Source: Capitella teleta (taxonomy: Eukaryota > Annelida > Polychaeta > Capitellidae). Taken from it: a DNA stretch of 64,000 nucleotides. Positions 1-10,679 of the stretch are shown piece by piece (positions within the stretch are counted from its first letter, which is position 1; each line of letters opens with the position of its first letter). The stretch covers positions 50,405 to 114,404 of the forward strand of contig KB312171.1 in assembly GCA_000328365.1 (NCBI GenBank), in the 5' to 3' direction. Under the pieces are notes generated by a model. The model made no database searches and was not told the DNA's origin. It worked only from the letters and a program-made list of their open reading frames with translations. A program made the translations under genes and the position numbers.

Positions 1-49
1 TGGCGCTTGTATCATCCGATCGGATTGGGTGGAACCTCATCACTCAGGA
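1..49 (+). repeat. SINE 3'-end remnant
   Basis: The first ~49 bases resemble the conserved tail of the SINE seen at about 13,660-13,730: a 'tatcaccc..' stretch followed by 'ggttgggtggag'. The copy is diverged and cut by the window edge. Confidence 0.4.
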
Positions 50-530
50 AGATAAATTAATAATGTAATGCATAAAAAAGGCTATTGATATATGTTAATG
101 TTTTATTTTCTGCCAGGCAAAATTCAGGGGTTTTGCACTTTTCTATTCAATTCCAAGAATTTTAGTGGCACCAGAATGATAAAGAGATACACATGATCAA
201 AATTAAAAATTTAAAGATATATTAGCAATAAAAGGGCAGACCCCAGAATTATGGAGTATAGGCCCTGACGGAATTATCAGTAGGTGTTATAATTATTAAT
301 AATATTATTATTCTAATTATTTCCGCAGTTTTCTCAGATTTCCAGTTACAGAAATCTGAGAAGGGTACAAAAAATATTCAGTCTGCAGACAAATTGAACA
401 TGGGAGATTTCGGAAGTTAATCATCAAATAATATTATAAACATAAATTTTCATATGTATGGGATGGATAGGAGAGACATTCTACACAAGTCAATAGTTAA
501 AGAAAACAAACTTAAAAAGATAATGAAATG

Positions 531-566
531 AGAGAGAGAGAGAGAGAGAGAGATAGAGAGAGAGAA
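531..566. repeat. (GA)n microsatellite
   Basis: Nearly uninterrupted GA dinucleotide run with one GATA interruption, at the outer edge of the Polinton fossil. Confidence 0.9.
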
Positions 567-649
567 AATCAGCTATAGCTGAATTTAGAGTGTGAGCTTA
601 TTGAAAAAAAAAAAAAAATGGAGAAGAGATAGAATTAGATTTTTCTTAA

Positions 650-2040
650 TACAGAATTATACCGTTGTGTGATAATGATTGTCATGTCTTCCTGAAAGCG
701 CGCTGTTTTTCTTCTTCATATCCACTATTGCAGAAAAATCATCTACTATGTAAAGCATTTTTTCTCCTTTTTATTTGTCATGAAGTGTTTCTAGAGGTTT
801 ATTTTATATAGTTTTATATTCTTTTCCTGGATCAACATGAATCAATGACAACGCCCAATCTCTTTCTTTATACGTCCTTTTTGTCTTAAATATGGGGCAT
901 TTTTTAATTTGTTTAAATACGCGCTCTATACCAAATAAATTTTGATTTCCCACAATTTGTTCTACCACATATGATAGCCGTGTGTGCTTCCATCAACATT
1001 TTAATTTTTCTAGTAGACATTTGCATTATATTTATGGTCACGCATTTCTATTTCCCTGTGTGATATGACGAAGATGTAACATATCACTTTTCCAGCTGTT
1101 TCTACCTCTTTTGTGAGTTGAAAAGAGATGCCATGTCCAGTATTTCTCTAAAGTCAAACCATGGACAGAAACGGTCGTTGTAGAACTTATCCATCATTAT
1201 ATCTGAATTGTGCAATTGTTTATTCACATCGTTGCAGAGGGGATTCTTCCTCACCGCACCAGCAAACATCTTCCTTACCTCTTCCATCTAATGATGAGGT
1301 GATAAACCGCTGCTAGTGCTAAACAATTGATTTGTTCTACCGTTGATTGTCACTTCGACTTTCTTTATTATACCTTAGGATTGTATTACTTTTCACTGTA
1401 GGTTGCAAAATCAGTTTCCGTTTCTTTGAAGAGTAAAAGAATACCCTTTAGCGATTTGACTGCAAAATTCATATCGATATTTAGAATGGAATCATTTTTA
1501 TTTAAATTAACAGTTTTGTGTCTGTAGATCCATTTTTGCCTCCTCCACATTTGTTATTTTCTTCTGGAGTGATATTGAAAAGAGCTGTTGCCACATTTTT
1601 ATCTGAAACTTTTGTCTCAAACTTGTCACCAGCATTTAATCGAATCTTTGTGACGTTAGCACCTTCTGATGTGTCAATTCCTCTATATTGCAGGTTTGCA
1701 CATTCATTCTTTGTCAACCAGCAATCGCTATAACAATGGAAAACATCAGAATTATCCAAAGTAAATTTTTCATTACCAGCAATTTGAATGCCAATTTTAC
1801 TGATCAATGCTCTTCCAATATTTTGTACAATTGTTTTGTTCTCATCTGTTCTGCTTGAAGTGAGATTAAAAGCTAGTCGACTAGTGCCAGGAATTATAAG
1901 ATCATTTTCCCCAAGATTAGGGAACTTAATTCTAGGTATTTCATTTTCGTTAATGTTTGTAGGGATATTGTTTAATAATATTCACTTGTTGTCTTTCCCC
2001 TCTTATTCCATCTCCATTTTTGTATCTATTCAATTCTATT
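650..2040 (-). pseudogene. Polinton major capsid protein (decayed)
   Basis: Read on the minus strand from about 2,040 down to about 650. The middle portion (1502-1807) carries the Polinton capsid signature 'GNEKFTLDNSDVFHCY', then 'WLTKNE' and a downstream 'LNAGDK'. A C-terminal piece (1102-1287) carries 'CPWFDFREI', matching the conserved end of the same family (established knowledge of Polinton MCPs). It is broken by several disruptions and treated as a fossil; no function is expected. Confidence 0.75.
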
Positions 2041-2077
2041 GAACATTGTTTTGTGCTTATATATATATATATATATA

Positions 2078-2454
2078 CAGTCACACCCTGTTAATCCGCC
2101 GTCATGTCTGAGGTAGCAAAGCAAGATAATCTATATGAACTACACAGATTAGGCGTGATGGAACTGCTTATCACAAGCAGATTAAATAATGCCGCTAAGC
2201 AGACAACCATCAGATTTTTTCAAAAAATAAAAATCTTCAATTGGCCTCATATGACCGTTTGTGAGATCCTTTTCACCTCCTGCTTCATTTCTAATAGTAT
2301 TTGCTACTAGGATAATGCATTGCATGGGTTTTTGGGGTTTTAGAATGACACACAAAATGACACAATTTTCATCGATTTGTGGTCTGAAATGTAATCCGCC
2401 CTTTTCGTTAATCCGTCAGTTTCCTTGGGAGGGTGGATTAACGGGGTCTGACTG
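2078..2454. mobile_element. pogo/Tigger-type MITE, 377 bp, TA target duplication
   Basis: Terminal inverted repeats begin CAGTCACACCCTGTTAATCC on the left and CAGTCAGACCCCGTTAATCC (reverse complement) on the right, with TA flanking both ends (2076-2077, 2455-2456). The CAGT.. terminus and TA duplication are typical of pogo/Tigger elements. There is no transposase ORF. It is inserted inside the Polinton fossil, so it is younger than it. Confidence 0.85.
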
Positions 2455-2471
2455 TATAAACAAAAAAAATA

Positions 2472-3600
2472 GTGGCAGACTATTTTCCTCGAGAATATGA
2501 GATGGACGATATAAACCACGATGAAGATGAATGGATAGATGAAGAAGAAACTTCATTTTCTATTTCACATAGTGAAATAAATTCAGCTGCATTTGATCAT
2601 TCAAGAGAGCAATACTCAAATATTGCATCTGAACAAGAAATAGTTATTAGAAGATGAATTAAACGATTATTTTTTTTCAAAAAATGGCAAAGGACATAGT
2701 GGATTTCTTGCTGTAATATCTATTCTGAAGCAAAAGAATGGCTCTGATTTAATCAAAAATATATTCAACTTAGAGAATGTTACTGCTGCAATACATCGAT
2801 CAAATATAAATTTGTTTAGAACAAAATGTACTATATTGTATGTATGGTATATAAAATGTATCTTGAAGATCGATTAGCTAAAATTAAATGCCGATCCTAT
2901 AGAAATTTTCACTTCATTTGGTGAAACAGATACTCAGATACTTTGGTAAAAACGGTTTTTTCGGAAAGAGAGCATGCTGCATTTGACAAATATATGCAAG
3001 GACTGGACGCTGAGCTTAAATTAAATATATTGAAATTAAGAAATAGATAAAGAAATTGATGAGATAAAGAAGGAACCGGATCACACAGAAACAAATAAAT
3101 GAAAATGAATAAAACAAGTATTAAATGAAAGAGATTAGAAGCTATGAAGCTTAAGTTAGAAGCTATTCGACATAATAAGGCAGCATTAGGTTCACAGTTA
3201 ACTAATGGAAAAAATACTATAGAAAAAAAGATTGATGAAGATACAAAACTTTCTGATCGTTTAAAACGTCTATTTAAAGAACAAGGTATTACCATTGGTA
3301 GTGTATAGTTGTTTCATTAACAGGTGGTTCGTCAGGTGTACTGAGTCCAACCCCAATCCCAAAAGGGGATGCTCTAACCGAATGGATAAAGAAGAGATTA
3401 AATGAATTAGCTAAAGGCTTGTGGTTAGCGGCCGGGTAAAGCAGCTGCTGCTCTTCCAGGGGTTATTGCTTCTATCGTTTCATGGTTACTTAAAACAGCT
3501 AGCAGCGCTGTAGGATGGTTAGCGGAGCACGTATGGATAACTATCACAGCTGCAGGCATGGCTTTAACTACATTAATAATAAAACAAGTCAAGTTTTAAC
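2472..3600 (+). pseudogene. Polinton coiled-coil/membrane protein (decayed)
   Basis: It starts with an acidic segment (2472-2657, containing 'HDEDEWIDEEE'). Near 3,160-3,300 comes a lysine-rich coil with 'LFKEQGITIG'. From about 3,340 a proline-led 'EWIKKRLNELAKGL' segment and an Ala/Ile/Trp-rich hydrophobic region ('SIVSWLLKTA', 'VGWLAEHVW') follow. This order is characteristic of a protein found beside the capsid gene in many cnidarian-type Polintons; its role is not known to me. Broken in several places. Confidence 0.7.
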
Positions 3601-3959
3601 GAGCAGAATGTTATACTAGTTATAACTCTTTATCAGTTATAGTTATAGTTTGGAACTAATTACTACCTAACCCTTTATTTGGTCCGATAATATTATGCCA
3701 GGGATAGTTTACACCTTTACATAATGAACCAGTGAAAAAAATAATAACGCTTCCACAGGTAGACTAATTAGTACATGCATGGGCGTGTACAAATATATTA
3801 CGCATAAAACTAATGTACCATGCAGGAATGTACATAATTGTACACTAGTATACAGGGTATCCAAAGACATAATATTTATTCTTTCATATTCTAAACTGTC
3901 AGCAAAACGTGAGCCGGCGACCACAGCTCACATGCTCTTACGAGTCTTATCAAAGCGTT
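3601..3959. other. No gene seen
   Basis: AT-rich sequence between the Polinton remnant and a transposon end. Several 'gtaca' and 'tgtac' words occur at 3,770-3,860, but no coding signal or clear repeat boundary is visible. Confidence 0.5.
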
Positions 3960-4169
3960 ACACAATCGCTTGAGGCTTTAATTGGAGACGTAGCAGGAGG
4001 AGCTTGACCCGACTCGTGGCTCGAGCAGGCAAGCCGTGAAAACATCGATGCATGCGTGAATGCCCAACAAGCACCCGGTCGCTTAACACAGGGTCAAAAG
4101 TCAAACGGGACTGTTAATGACCGGTCGCTGGTCACGTTGTACAGGTGGTCGTTAACGCAGGTTTCACTG
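3960..4169. mobile_element. pogo-like element, right end only
   Basis: The sequence ends '..ggtttcactg' followed by TA, the reverse complement of a CAGTGAAACC.. pogo-type terminus. Subterminal repeats of 'gtcgttaa/ggtcgct' type lie just inside, as in Tigger elements. No matching left end was found, so this is a truncated copy and the left limit is approximate. Confidence 0.45.
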
Positions 4170-4183
4170 TATAATGTGTATTG

Positions 4184-4228
4184 TACAATATTTATTGTAC
4201 AATAATATATTTATTGTACAATAAATAA
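4184..4228. repeat. Short palindromic ATTGTACAAT repeats
   Basis: Three closely spaced copies of the self-complementary word ATTGTACAAT, each extended by TTA/TAA. Purpose unknown. Confidence 0.7.
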
Positions 4229-4350
4229 CTAAATAATCTACACCATAACCACACAAACTGACACGTTGCTGTATCCACTAAGTTTACTTGAAAGTTATTC
4301 AGGCAAGAGATGGGAGACAATATGAAGAGAATAGACTTTGGAAATGCAAG

Positions 4351-4726
4351 CCTTCCTATTGAAATTCTCTGTTTCTGAACCCGAAGCCATCACCCTCTTT
4401 TACCATTAATCTTTTATTTCCAGCAATGGATGGTTGCGCAAACTCTGTTGGCCTCGTGCAATGCCTGTATTGCTTAGAGATATTTGGATCAGTGGCTACT
4501 TTGGAGCAGCACAAGCAGAAGATGCATAAAGACAGGGTTGAGGAAATGAACATAAAGCATGAAATCAAAGAAGAAAGTGATGGATCAGCCGCCATTGAAT
4601 ACTCTTTCGTCTGTAAGAAGGAAGATTCTGATGAAGATAATGAAATTGGTATCAAAGCTGAGCAGAGAGAGGAAATTTCAACTGCAAATTATGAAGGAAA
4701 GGCTGAGAGCCAAAGTGATGATGAAG
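4351..4726 (+). pseudogene. Orphan zinc-finger N-terminal exon (tandem duplicate)
   Basis: This is a near-identical copy of the 5' part of the intact zinc-finger gene 1,370 bp downstream. The copy includes an upstream flank ending in a splice-acceptor-like 'ttttatttccag' before the ATG at 4426. The exon codes about 100 residues. It has an N-terminal C2H2 finger (C-x2-C-x12-H-x4-H, 'CLYC..' to 'HKQKMH') and an acidic, lysine-rich linker, and stops at a good donor (AAG/GTGAGT, exon end 4726). No finger-array exon follows before the second copy. It may be a dead partial duplicate, or an alternative first exon of the downstream gene. Confidence 0.65.
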
Positions 4727-5795
4727 GTGAGTACATATTGTCATGTATTCTCATTACTATGAAGTTCATTGGACGTTCGCTAGTTTACCCAGCAAACCAT
4801 TGCCTGCTGGATAATGAACAGAACCGCTTCCACATGCTGTATATGCATATATCTTTAATTTCATCAAATAAGAGAATGATTGATTGAGAAGGATTAATAA
4901 ATAATCAATCAGCCTGTATTTCTCACCCCTTCCATCGCACCATCAGCAGTGTCCAATCGGTTATGCGATGCGTGAAGCCCCGATTTAGTCAGCTTTGCAA
5001 ACACTCCCTCCGTCATCGTGCGAGTATGCACCTCCCGATTACCTAATAACATTCACGTGTTAATCATTCTTTTTTCTTTATATTAACCAGTGGGTGTTAT
5101 TAAATATTAATTGATTATCCAGTCATCTTTGATAATCCCTTGATGAAAACTATATTCATCTTTGATATGATATTCATCTATGGTTAAGATTTTTTAAGAT
5201 TATTTTTATCATTGGTAAGGGCAGAGTATAATTTACATAGGACAAGTTGTAACACCTTTGCAGAATAATTCATGCAGGACATGGGCGTTGAGATACCTGT
5301 GTATGTGGAATTTGTTGTATCTATGTGCTATTGATTGACACAGAAAATCAATTAAGCATTTTATCTGGCTCTGAGGAGCATAATATTATTTTGTTAATCT
5401 GGAAGCAGGAATCACCAAATACCGGTTCACGGCATTTTTCGTTTAACTCTGTGTTCAATTCTGACCGGTCATGTGACCCCAATAGGCCCTTTATAATTCC
5501 ATGGGATATGAAGTTGAGATTGTTTTTCTGACCTCTTTTACTTGGGCGCAGGTCGTCGTTACACACCCGCGCCTTGGCTACGCCCCTGGGCTACCCTTAG
5601 TTGAATATCATGATTGCACAACGGCCTTTGCTCAGTGGCATAGGCACGTGCAAAGTTTAAAATTGCTAGACTATTCACACCGTCAGCCAGCGTCTATCTT
5701 AGTCAATAAATGAAAGGGTACCCTTCCTATTGAAATCCCCTGTTTTTGAACCCGTAGCCATCACCCCTTTTACCATTCATCTTTTATTTCCAGCA
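4727..5795 (+). other. Spacer between duplicated zinc-finger exons; no gene seen
   Basis: No conserved reading frame. The right end (about 5,722-5,795) is the duplicated flank of copy 2, including the acceptor-like tract before its ATG. Confidence 0.6.
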
Positions 5796-6809
5796 ATGGA
5801 TGGTTGCGCAAACTCTGTTGGCCTCGTGCAATGCCTGTATTGCTTAGAGATATTTGGATCGGTGGCTACTTTGGAGCAGCACAAGCAGAAGATGCATAAG
5901 GACAGTGTTGAGGAAATGAACATAAAGCATGAAATCAAAGAAGAAAGTGATGGATCAGCCGCCATTGAATACTCTTCCGTCTGTAAGAAGGAAGATTCTG
6001 ATGAAGATAATGAAATTGGTATCAAAGCTGAGCAGAGAGAAGAAATTTCAACTGCAAATTACGAAGTTAAGGATGAAATGCTCAATGATGATGACAATGA
6101 CAAAGATTTCAAGGACCGCATGAGAACCTGCGCTGGTGAAAAACCATTTAAATGCATTGTATGCACGAAGGCTTTTTCTCGAATTGGCTTTTTGACCAGG
6201 CACCTGAGAACACACACTTGCACAAAAACATTTGAATGCAGGGTGTGCATGAAGACTTTTAGTCGGAATAGTGGATTGACGTACCACATGCGAACCCACC
6301 CTGGTGAAAACCCATATGAGTGCAGGGTGTGCAAAGAGACCTTTTTGCAGAGCAGTCATTTCAAGGACCACATGCGAATCCACTCTGTTGAAAATCCATG
6401 CAGTACGTGTGGGAAGGTTTTTGTCCGGAGGAGTGATTTGAGGCGACACGTGAGAACACACACTGGTGAAAGACCATTTCAGTGCAGTATGTGCACGAAG
6501 GCCTACACTCAAAGTGGTGCACTTAGGGTACACATGAGATGGCACACTGGTGAAAAACCATATAAATGCAGTGTGTGCAGCAAGGCTTTTACTCAAAGCA
6601 ATGATTTTCAGAGACATTTAAGAACACACACTGGGGAAAAACCGTATCAATGCATGGTGTGCATGAATGACTATTTTGAGAAATCTGATTTGAAGAAGCA
6701 CATGAGAGGACACACAGGAGAAGAACCATATAAATGCAGTGTGTGCAATATGGCCTTTGTTCGAAGCAATCATTTACGGAGACACATGAAAACTCACCCT
6801 GACGCATGA
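5796..6809 (+). CDS. C2H2 zinc-finger protein, nine fingers
   Basis: Probable nuclear DNA-binding protein of 337 residues in one open exon. The start at 5796 is preferred over an in-frame ATG at 5730 because it lies just after an acceptor-like 'tttatttccag' and matches the duplicate's start. Residues ~13-34 form an isolated C2H2 finger, followed by an acidic Glu/Asp/Lys linker (~36-105). Eight tandem fingers run to the C-terminus with HTGEKP-type linkers. Finger 4 of the array lacks two residues before its first Cys ('ENPCSTC'), and several linkers are non-canonical (THTCTKT, THPGENP). Tandem arrays of this kind usually bind long DNA sites; the target is unknown. No KRAB, SCAN or BTB domain is seen. 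The stop comes right after finger 8, yet finger-like sequence continues downstream. Confidence 0.85.
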   Translation: MDGCANSVGLVQCLYCLEIFGSVATLEQHKQKMHKDSVEEMNIKHEIKEESDGSAAIEYSSVCKKEDSDEDNEIGIKAEQREEISTANYEVKDEMLNDDDNDKDFKDRMRTCAGEKPFKCIVCTKAFSRIGFLTRHLRTHTCTKTFECRVCMKTFSRNSGLTYHMRTHPGENPYECRVCKETFLQSSHFKDHMRIHSVENPCSTCGKVFVRRSDLRRHVRTHTGERPFQCSMCTKAYTQSGALRVHMRWHTGEKPYKCSVCSKAFTQSNDFQRHLRTHTGEKPYQCMVCMNDYFEKSDLKKHMRGHTGEEPYKCSVCNMAFVRSNHLRRHMKTHPDA

Positions 6810-6982
6810 AAGCTTTTTCACGAAATAGCAAAATGAAAATACGTATGAGAGGGCACCCTGGTTGAAAACCATATAGGCGTAGTGTTTGTAATCAGTTTTT
6901 TGTTCACAATAATTTACAAAGACACTTGAGAATGGTGAAAAACCGTTTGAATGTATTGTATGCAGCAAATACCTTTAATAAA
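6810..6982 (+). pseudogene. Decayed zinc fingers in the 3' region, with polyA signal
   Basis: After the stop at 6809 the sequence still resembles fingers: 'KAFSRNSK', then a 'RGHPG'-like linker, a degenerate 'SVCNQFF' finger and 'EKPFECIVCSK'. They are interrupted by stops and a deleted linker. The ancestral protein therefore had at least two more fingers, now untranslated. AATAAA at 6977-6982 is the likely polyadenylation signal. Confidence 0.7.
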
Positions 6983-7132
6983 GTATAATGCTGTGTGATT
7001 TCGAAAAATTATTTTTCGAATTAAACTGATGCACTACATTGTGGTGATTGGAATTGTCATGAATACTAACGAGAGGTTTGTTGAAATAAAAAATACATTT
7101 TTCATAGATTTTGTTTTCTTTTGAGTTGAAGT

Positions 7133-7523
7133 TGTTGTGGTAGTCTACCGATCACGTACGCTAGCATGCGTTGGTTACGTCCGTGCGAGCCTCTATAAAA
7201 ACGAGGGCAGCGTGCGTTTTTTCTCTCTTCTCTTCGCTTCTAACTCTTACGCTCGTCAGTTAGGAGCTCCTCTCCGACTGACTTTTCTCCTCCATCGGCT
7301 CGCATCGGTAGACTCCCAACATTAATCCTATTTAATTAAGCCCATTACATCTATTTGATTAATTAATAAACTGATTTATTTTAACCTTTCCTCATTCGTT
7401 TATATCTTACTACTTGCTCTACCATCATCATTGAAGCTAGTTTACTAGTTCCCAAAAACTCTTAGGTGTAATTAACTGATAGTCATACGATATAACCTGA
7501 CATTTGCTTCTCCCACCATAACA
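7133..7523 (+). mobile_element. Possible solo LTR
   Basis: A ~390-bp unit starting TGTTGTGG and ending CCATAACA, i.e. TG..CA ends. It holds a TATA-like 'ctctataaaa' (~7,191) followed by a pyrimidine-rich stretch, an LTR-like layout. No convincing target duplication or internal coding region is present, so the call is weak. If real, it is a fossil solo LTR, probably Gypsy-like. Confidence 0.3.
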
Positions 7524-8488
7524 TAATTACAGTCACCCTTCGCAATCCGCAATCCAAACCCTTGGTTTTACAAAATGTTGTTGAGAGATAGCAGGGGATT
7601 CGGTTTGGTAAACATGATCAACCACAGGTGTCATTTTTTTTTGCGGTCACGAGTGAACCGCGAAAAAAAACCCCGCGCAAAACAAAAACGAAAAAAAAAA
7701 AAATGGTGCCCGCGAAAGATACCTGTTCTGCTGTATGTTCAGTTCTGGCTACAACCCAGGGCTCCTTATAATTTCTCTTTTCAAAATAGTGCTTCGATTG
7801 TCGCGCAGGATATATCCGGGAAGACCACAAGCGATTACTGTCACGGCCACTCCGCCAATGCATTGCTTAGTCGTCTTTTCTGAGCATACCGGGAAAATTA
7901 TTATTATTAACCACGGTGCACGACAGATACTAGTAAGATCAGATGTGGAAGAGGAACAGAAGTAAAATGATCGAAGCTCCCGTGTGGTAAGGGATCCGTT
8001 TGATACACGCATCTTTCTGTATCTTATCTATACCTAAATTTATCTAATGATCACTGACATGCTTGCGGCCATGGATGTGACTGTTACATGCAAATCTTGA
8101 ATTGATTATAAAAGGAAAGATTGAAATGCTTACACATTTTGGTTGCATTAATTGATTTAATTCAATAGTTATTGAAGAAAAAGATGTCATGAATAAATAT
8201 GTCTAAGTTGAATCAACCAATATATTTAGATTGAATTGTATTTGAGTTTTATGAGATTTATTTTGACAAATGGTACAGCAAACATGCGTTGAATTTGCAA
8301 GTTAAAACGACATTCCAAGAAATATAATTGATGAAATAGATGAAGTTGAGAGGACCTTGTTTGTGTTCTTAGTTAATTCACTTATCACATGGGTGCATCA
8401 AAGTTAGACTGGATGTAGTCTCATCTATACTTTCATAATGCGTTTGTGTAATCGGATGTGAACGAAGCATATTTTCTTCTGTTTTTTT

Positions 8489-8529
<41 letters not shown>

Positions 8530-9059
8530 GAGGCTTGTTATAAGAAAAAACAATCGTAGTCCTGTGCTATAGTTCTACGAAAACCCGGGTGATGCCGTAC
8601 AGATCATGCACCGTGATTTCACCAATAAAACTTCTTAAAGGTTAACACAAGTAAAAAAAAATTGGGCCTCGGTTGGGGCACAGGAAATATACATGTATAT
8701 TGTCATTTTTGAGCCATTTGCGGCTTCAAAGTGCTTATTTAATGAGATAGAAAAAAAGTTAAGATCCTTCTACCCCACTCTCTCATTGGTGATATGACGT
8801 CATGGCACCCCAGCATAAACTCCCTAGGGTACTAACGGTTGTTTTTTTTTTTTTTTTTTTTTTCTTGCTTTTTTTTCTTGCTTTTTTTTCTTGCTTTTTT
8901 TTTCCAACACACTCACAATTCCATTAAATGTTGAACAAATCTGTAACACACACTTGCTCCAATAGAAATCATAAAAATTATCCAAACGCTATGCTGGGTC
9001 AGCTGAGAAAGGGGTGAACTTCCGTGACTCCAACAATCGACCACACATTGACACATGAA
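7524..9059. other. No gene; low-complexity tracts
   Basis: A stretch at 7,640-7,670 has 'accgcgaaaa' words like those in the TIR element at 19,819-20,593, so an old related copy is possible. Poly-T runs sit at about 8,490-8,526 and 8,842-8,900, the latter with T8CTTGC units. No coding signal. Confidence 0.5.
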
Positions 9060-9470
9060 TTTGCAAAAATACTCAATTTTATTGTGTTTTTTTTTTTTTT
9101 ATCTCTTTTTATTGCTAAATTGAGTGAGAATCATTCGATTCAAACACCTTGTTATAAGTTATTAACCCTATAATTCATGATTTTAATGAGTTTATCATCA
9201 TTTTTCGACTCGCGGCGACGAAGCCGTATCGTTTGTGTGTGTGTGTGTTTTTTTTGTTTTTGTTTTTGTTTTTTTTCTGGGGGGCTTATTTATCCTCGGG
9301 ATCCTGAAGCCTGACGGCCTAATACGTGGTCCGAGGAGGTAAGCAGGAGTTAAGTGCCTTACCCAAGGACACAAGGTTGGTGGCTGGCTTCGAACCTCCA
9401 TTGGCCAGCGCCTGTTGTTGATGTCCTGTTGTTGATCCGTTACCATAGCAACGGTCGCCTCGGGATATAT
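9060..9470 (-). repeat. Interspersed repeat, interrupted by a SINE
   Basis: The reverse complement matches the repeat at about 38,868-39,015: 'gttgctatggtaa', 'gcttcgtcgcc..gag', 'gttaataact' and 'tgagtattttgc' appear in the same order. The copy at 38.9 kb is continuous, whereas this one is split by a SINE at about 9,233-9,432. Confidence 0.65.
9233..9432 (-). mobile_element. tRNA-derived SINE (truncated), A-rich tail
   Basis: On the minus strand it carries a B-box-like 'GGTTCGAAGCC', then 'ccaaccttgtgtccttggg', 'aaggcactta' and 'aataagcccccc', ending in an A-rich/CA tail. The same block, with a fuller 5' end, is at 60,223-60,395. It is inserted in a repeat whose empty version exists at 38.9 kb. 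Confidence 0.75.
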
Positions 9471-9798
9471 CCGGGTGCTATGACGTCATTTGCAACTCCA
9501 CCAGAGGCAAATATGTGAACCAAAACGATTTGGCGGGAGAATTAGAACCACTGAATATGCGCTGTTCGTGTCTCTTTTATACCATATGTAAATGATATCA
9601 GGTAATTATTATTTTTGCGCTGGAATGATTAATCATTTAGGGTGTATGTTTCGTGTGTATTTGGCCTTATCTCCGCGGCATTTTGGTTGATCTTTAAAAG
9701 TTTGAAATGAATTGATAATACATTATTTTTATGTTTTCACGCATTGATATGGAGTGAATCTGGACACTGTGAGCTAATCAGGTAACCTATATGGCGAT
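9471..9798. other. No gene seen
   Basis: AT-rich intergenic sequence without recognisable coding or repeat structure. Confidence 0.5.
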
Positions 9799-10672
9799 TC
9801 AACACTGATCACATCCGCTGAAAAAACCCCAAAACGAGAAGGGTTCATCCGGACCATGATCCGGCGCCTTTCGGCACTCTCCCGGACAACCGTGTTCATC
9901 AGTGTTCATTTGTGACATAGGAGCTTGATATACAAGAACAAGATCAATGAGGCGATCACCAGATAACTTTTGTTGAAAAATATGAGGCGTCTCAAAACGA
10001 GGATCGGGCGTCTCCGTGAACCATGGTCGCATGGCTAGCTGACAGCCTGTTTAAATCGTATCAGGTTCAGGTTCATGCAGGTTGATTGGATTAAAGTGCC
10101 TTTGTTTCGGCACTGTTCACACACGAGAAAGAACACCGTACAGACACCTTTTATCAGTCAATATTTCATGTTTTATATGTGTTCACGGGAAGGTCGTCGA
10201 CAATCTCCGAGGTGACTCAGTCATTAATCGGCAAATTTGGCTCTGTGGTCGCATATTCCGTTACCTCTGGATCGACCGGCGCCCGATCTTCAACCTCCAA
10301 ATCGAGGAACTGATTTGTTCGATTAGTCAAGCTGGGTTCCTGTGAAAGGAAGAACGTCTTTAAATTTTGGAAGCGTTTACTGGTTGAGTTGATGCTGACA
10401 GTTTTATTGCTTTTCAACAAATGATGAAATAGCTTCCGAAGTTTGCGGGTCCTCCGTGGTTTTGCAAAACTTAATCCACGCCATTTTGGCTTGGCGTTCA
10501 GTCTCCCAGGTAATGACTTGGGTGCGACGAAGACGGCAGAGGAGTTCTCTGCTCTCTCGAACTGAGAGTGGACGTGTTCATATTGCCTTTGATCCGGAAT
10601 AACGTACCACGTGATGAAGAGAACCAGCGTCGCACAAAACACAACAATTCCTGGCGGTTTAAAACGCTGCAT
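9799..10672 (-). CDS. Putative type II membrane protein, 5' exon (rest uncertain)
   Basis: An ATG at 10672 opens a frame with a short cytoplasmic start ('MQRFKPP'), one hydrophobic segment (~residues 8-25) and a long basic stem with two N-glycosylation sequons (NST, NRT). This is the layout of Golgi glycosyltransferases and sulfotransferases, but no catalytic motif is present, so no enzyme is claimed. A donor (CCAGAG/GTAACG) ends exon 1 at 10265 after 136 codons in phase 0. A possible second exon, 10038-9799, opens after 'ctgtcag' in phase 0 and adds 79 residues ending in a Cys-rich tail. Without splicing, the frame stops at 10217 (151 aa). Exon 1 is fairly likely; exon 2 is a guess. Confidence 0.4.
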
Positions 10673-10679
10673 CACTCAC

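Larger units (their letters stand above)
600..3600. mobile_element. Polinton/Maverick fossil (capsid module and coil/membrane gene)
   Basis: Two divergent pieces match proteins typical of animal, especially cnidarian-type, Polintons. The minus-strand part is a double-jelly-roll major capsid protein. The plus-strand part is the acidic, coiled-coil and C-terminal hydrophobic protein often coded next to it. No terminal inverted repeats, polymerase B or integrase were recognised, so only an internal module remains. It is clearly broken, with several disruptions in each gene, and looks old. A pogo-type MITE (2078-2454) has inserted between the two genes. Confidence 0.75.

Noticed and set aside
7575-8012. 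Overlapping frames on both strands
   Set aside because: Low-complexity A-rich sequence with transposon-like words; frames are not protein-like.
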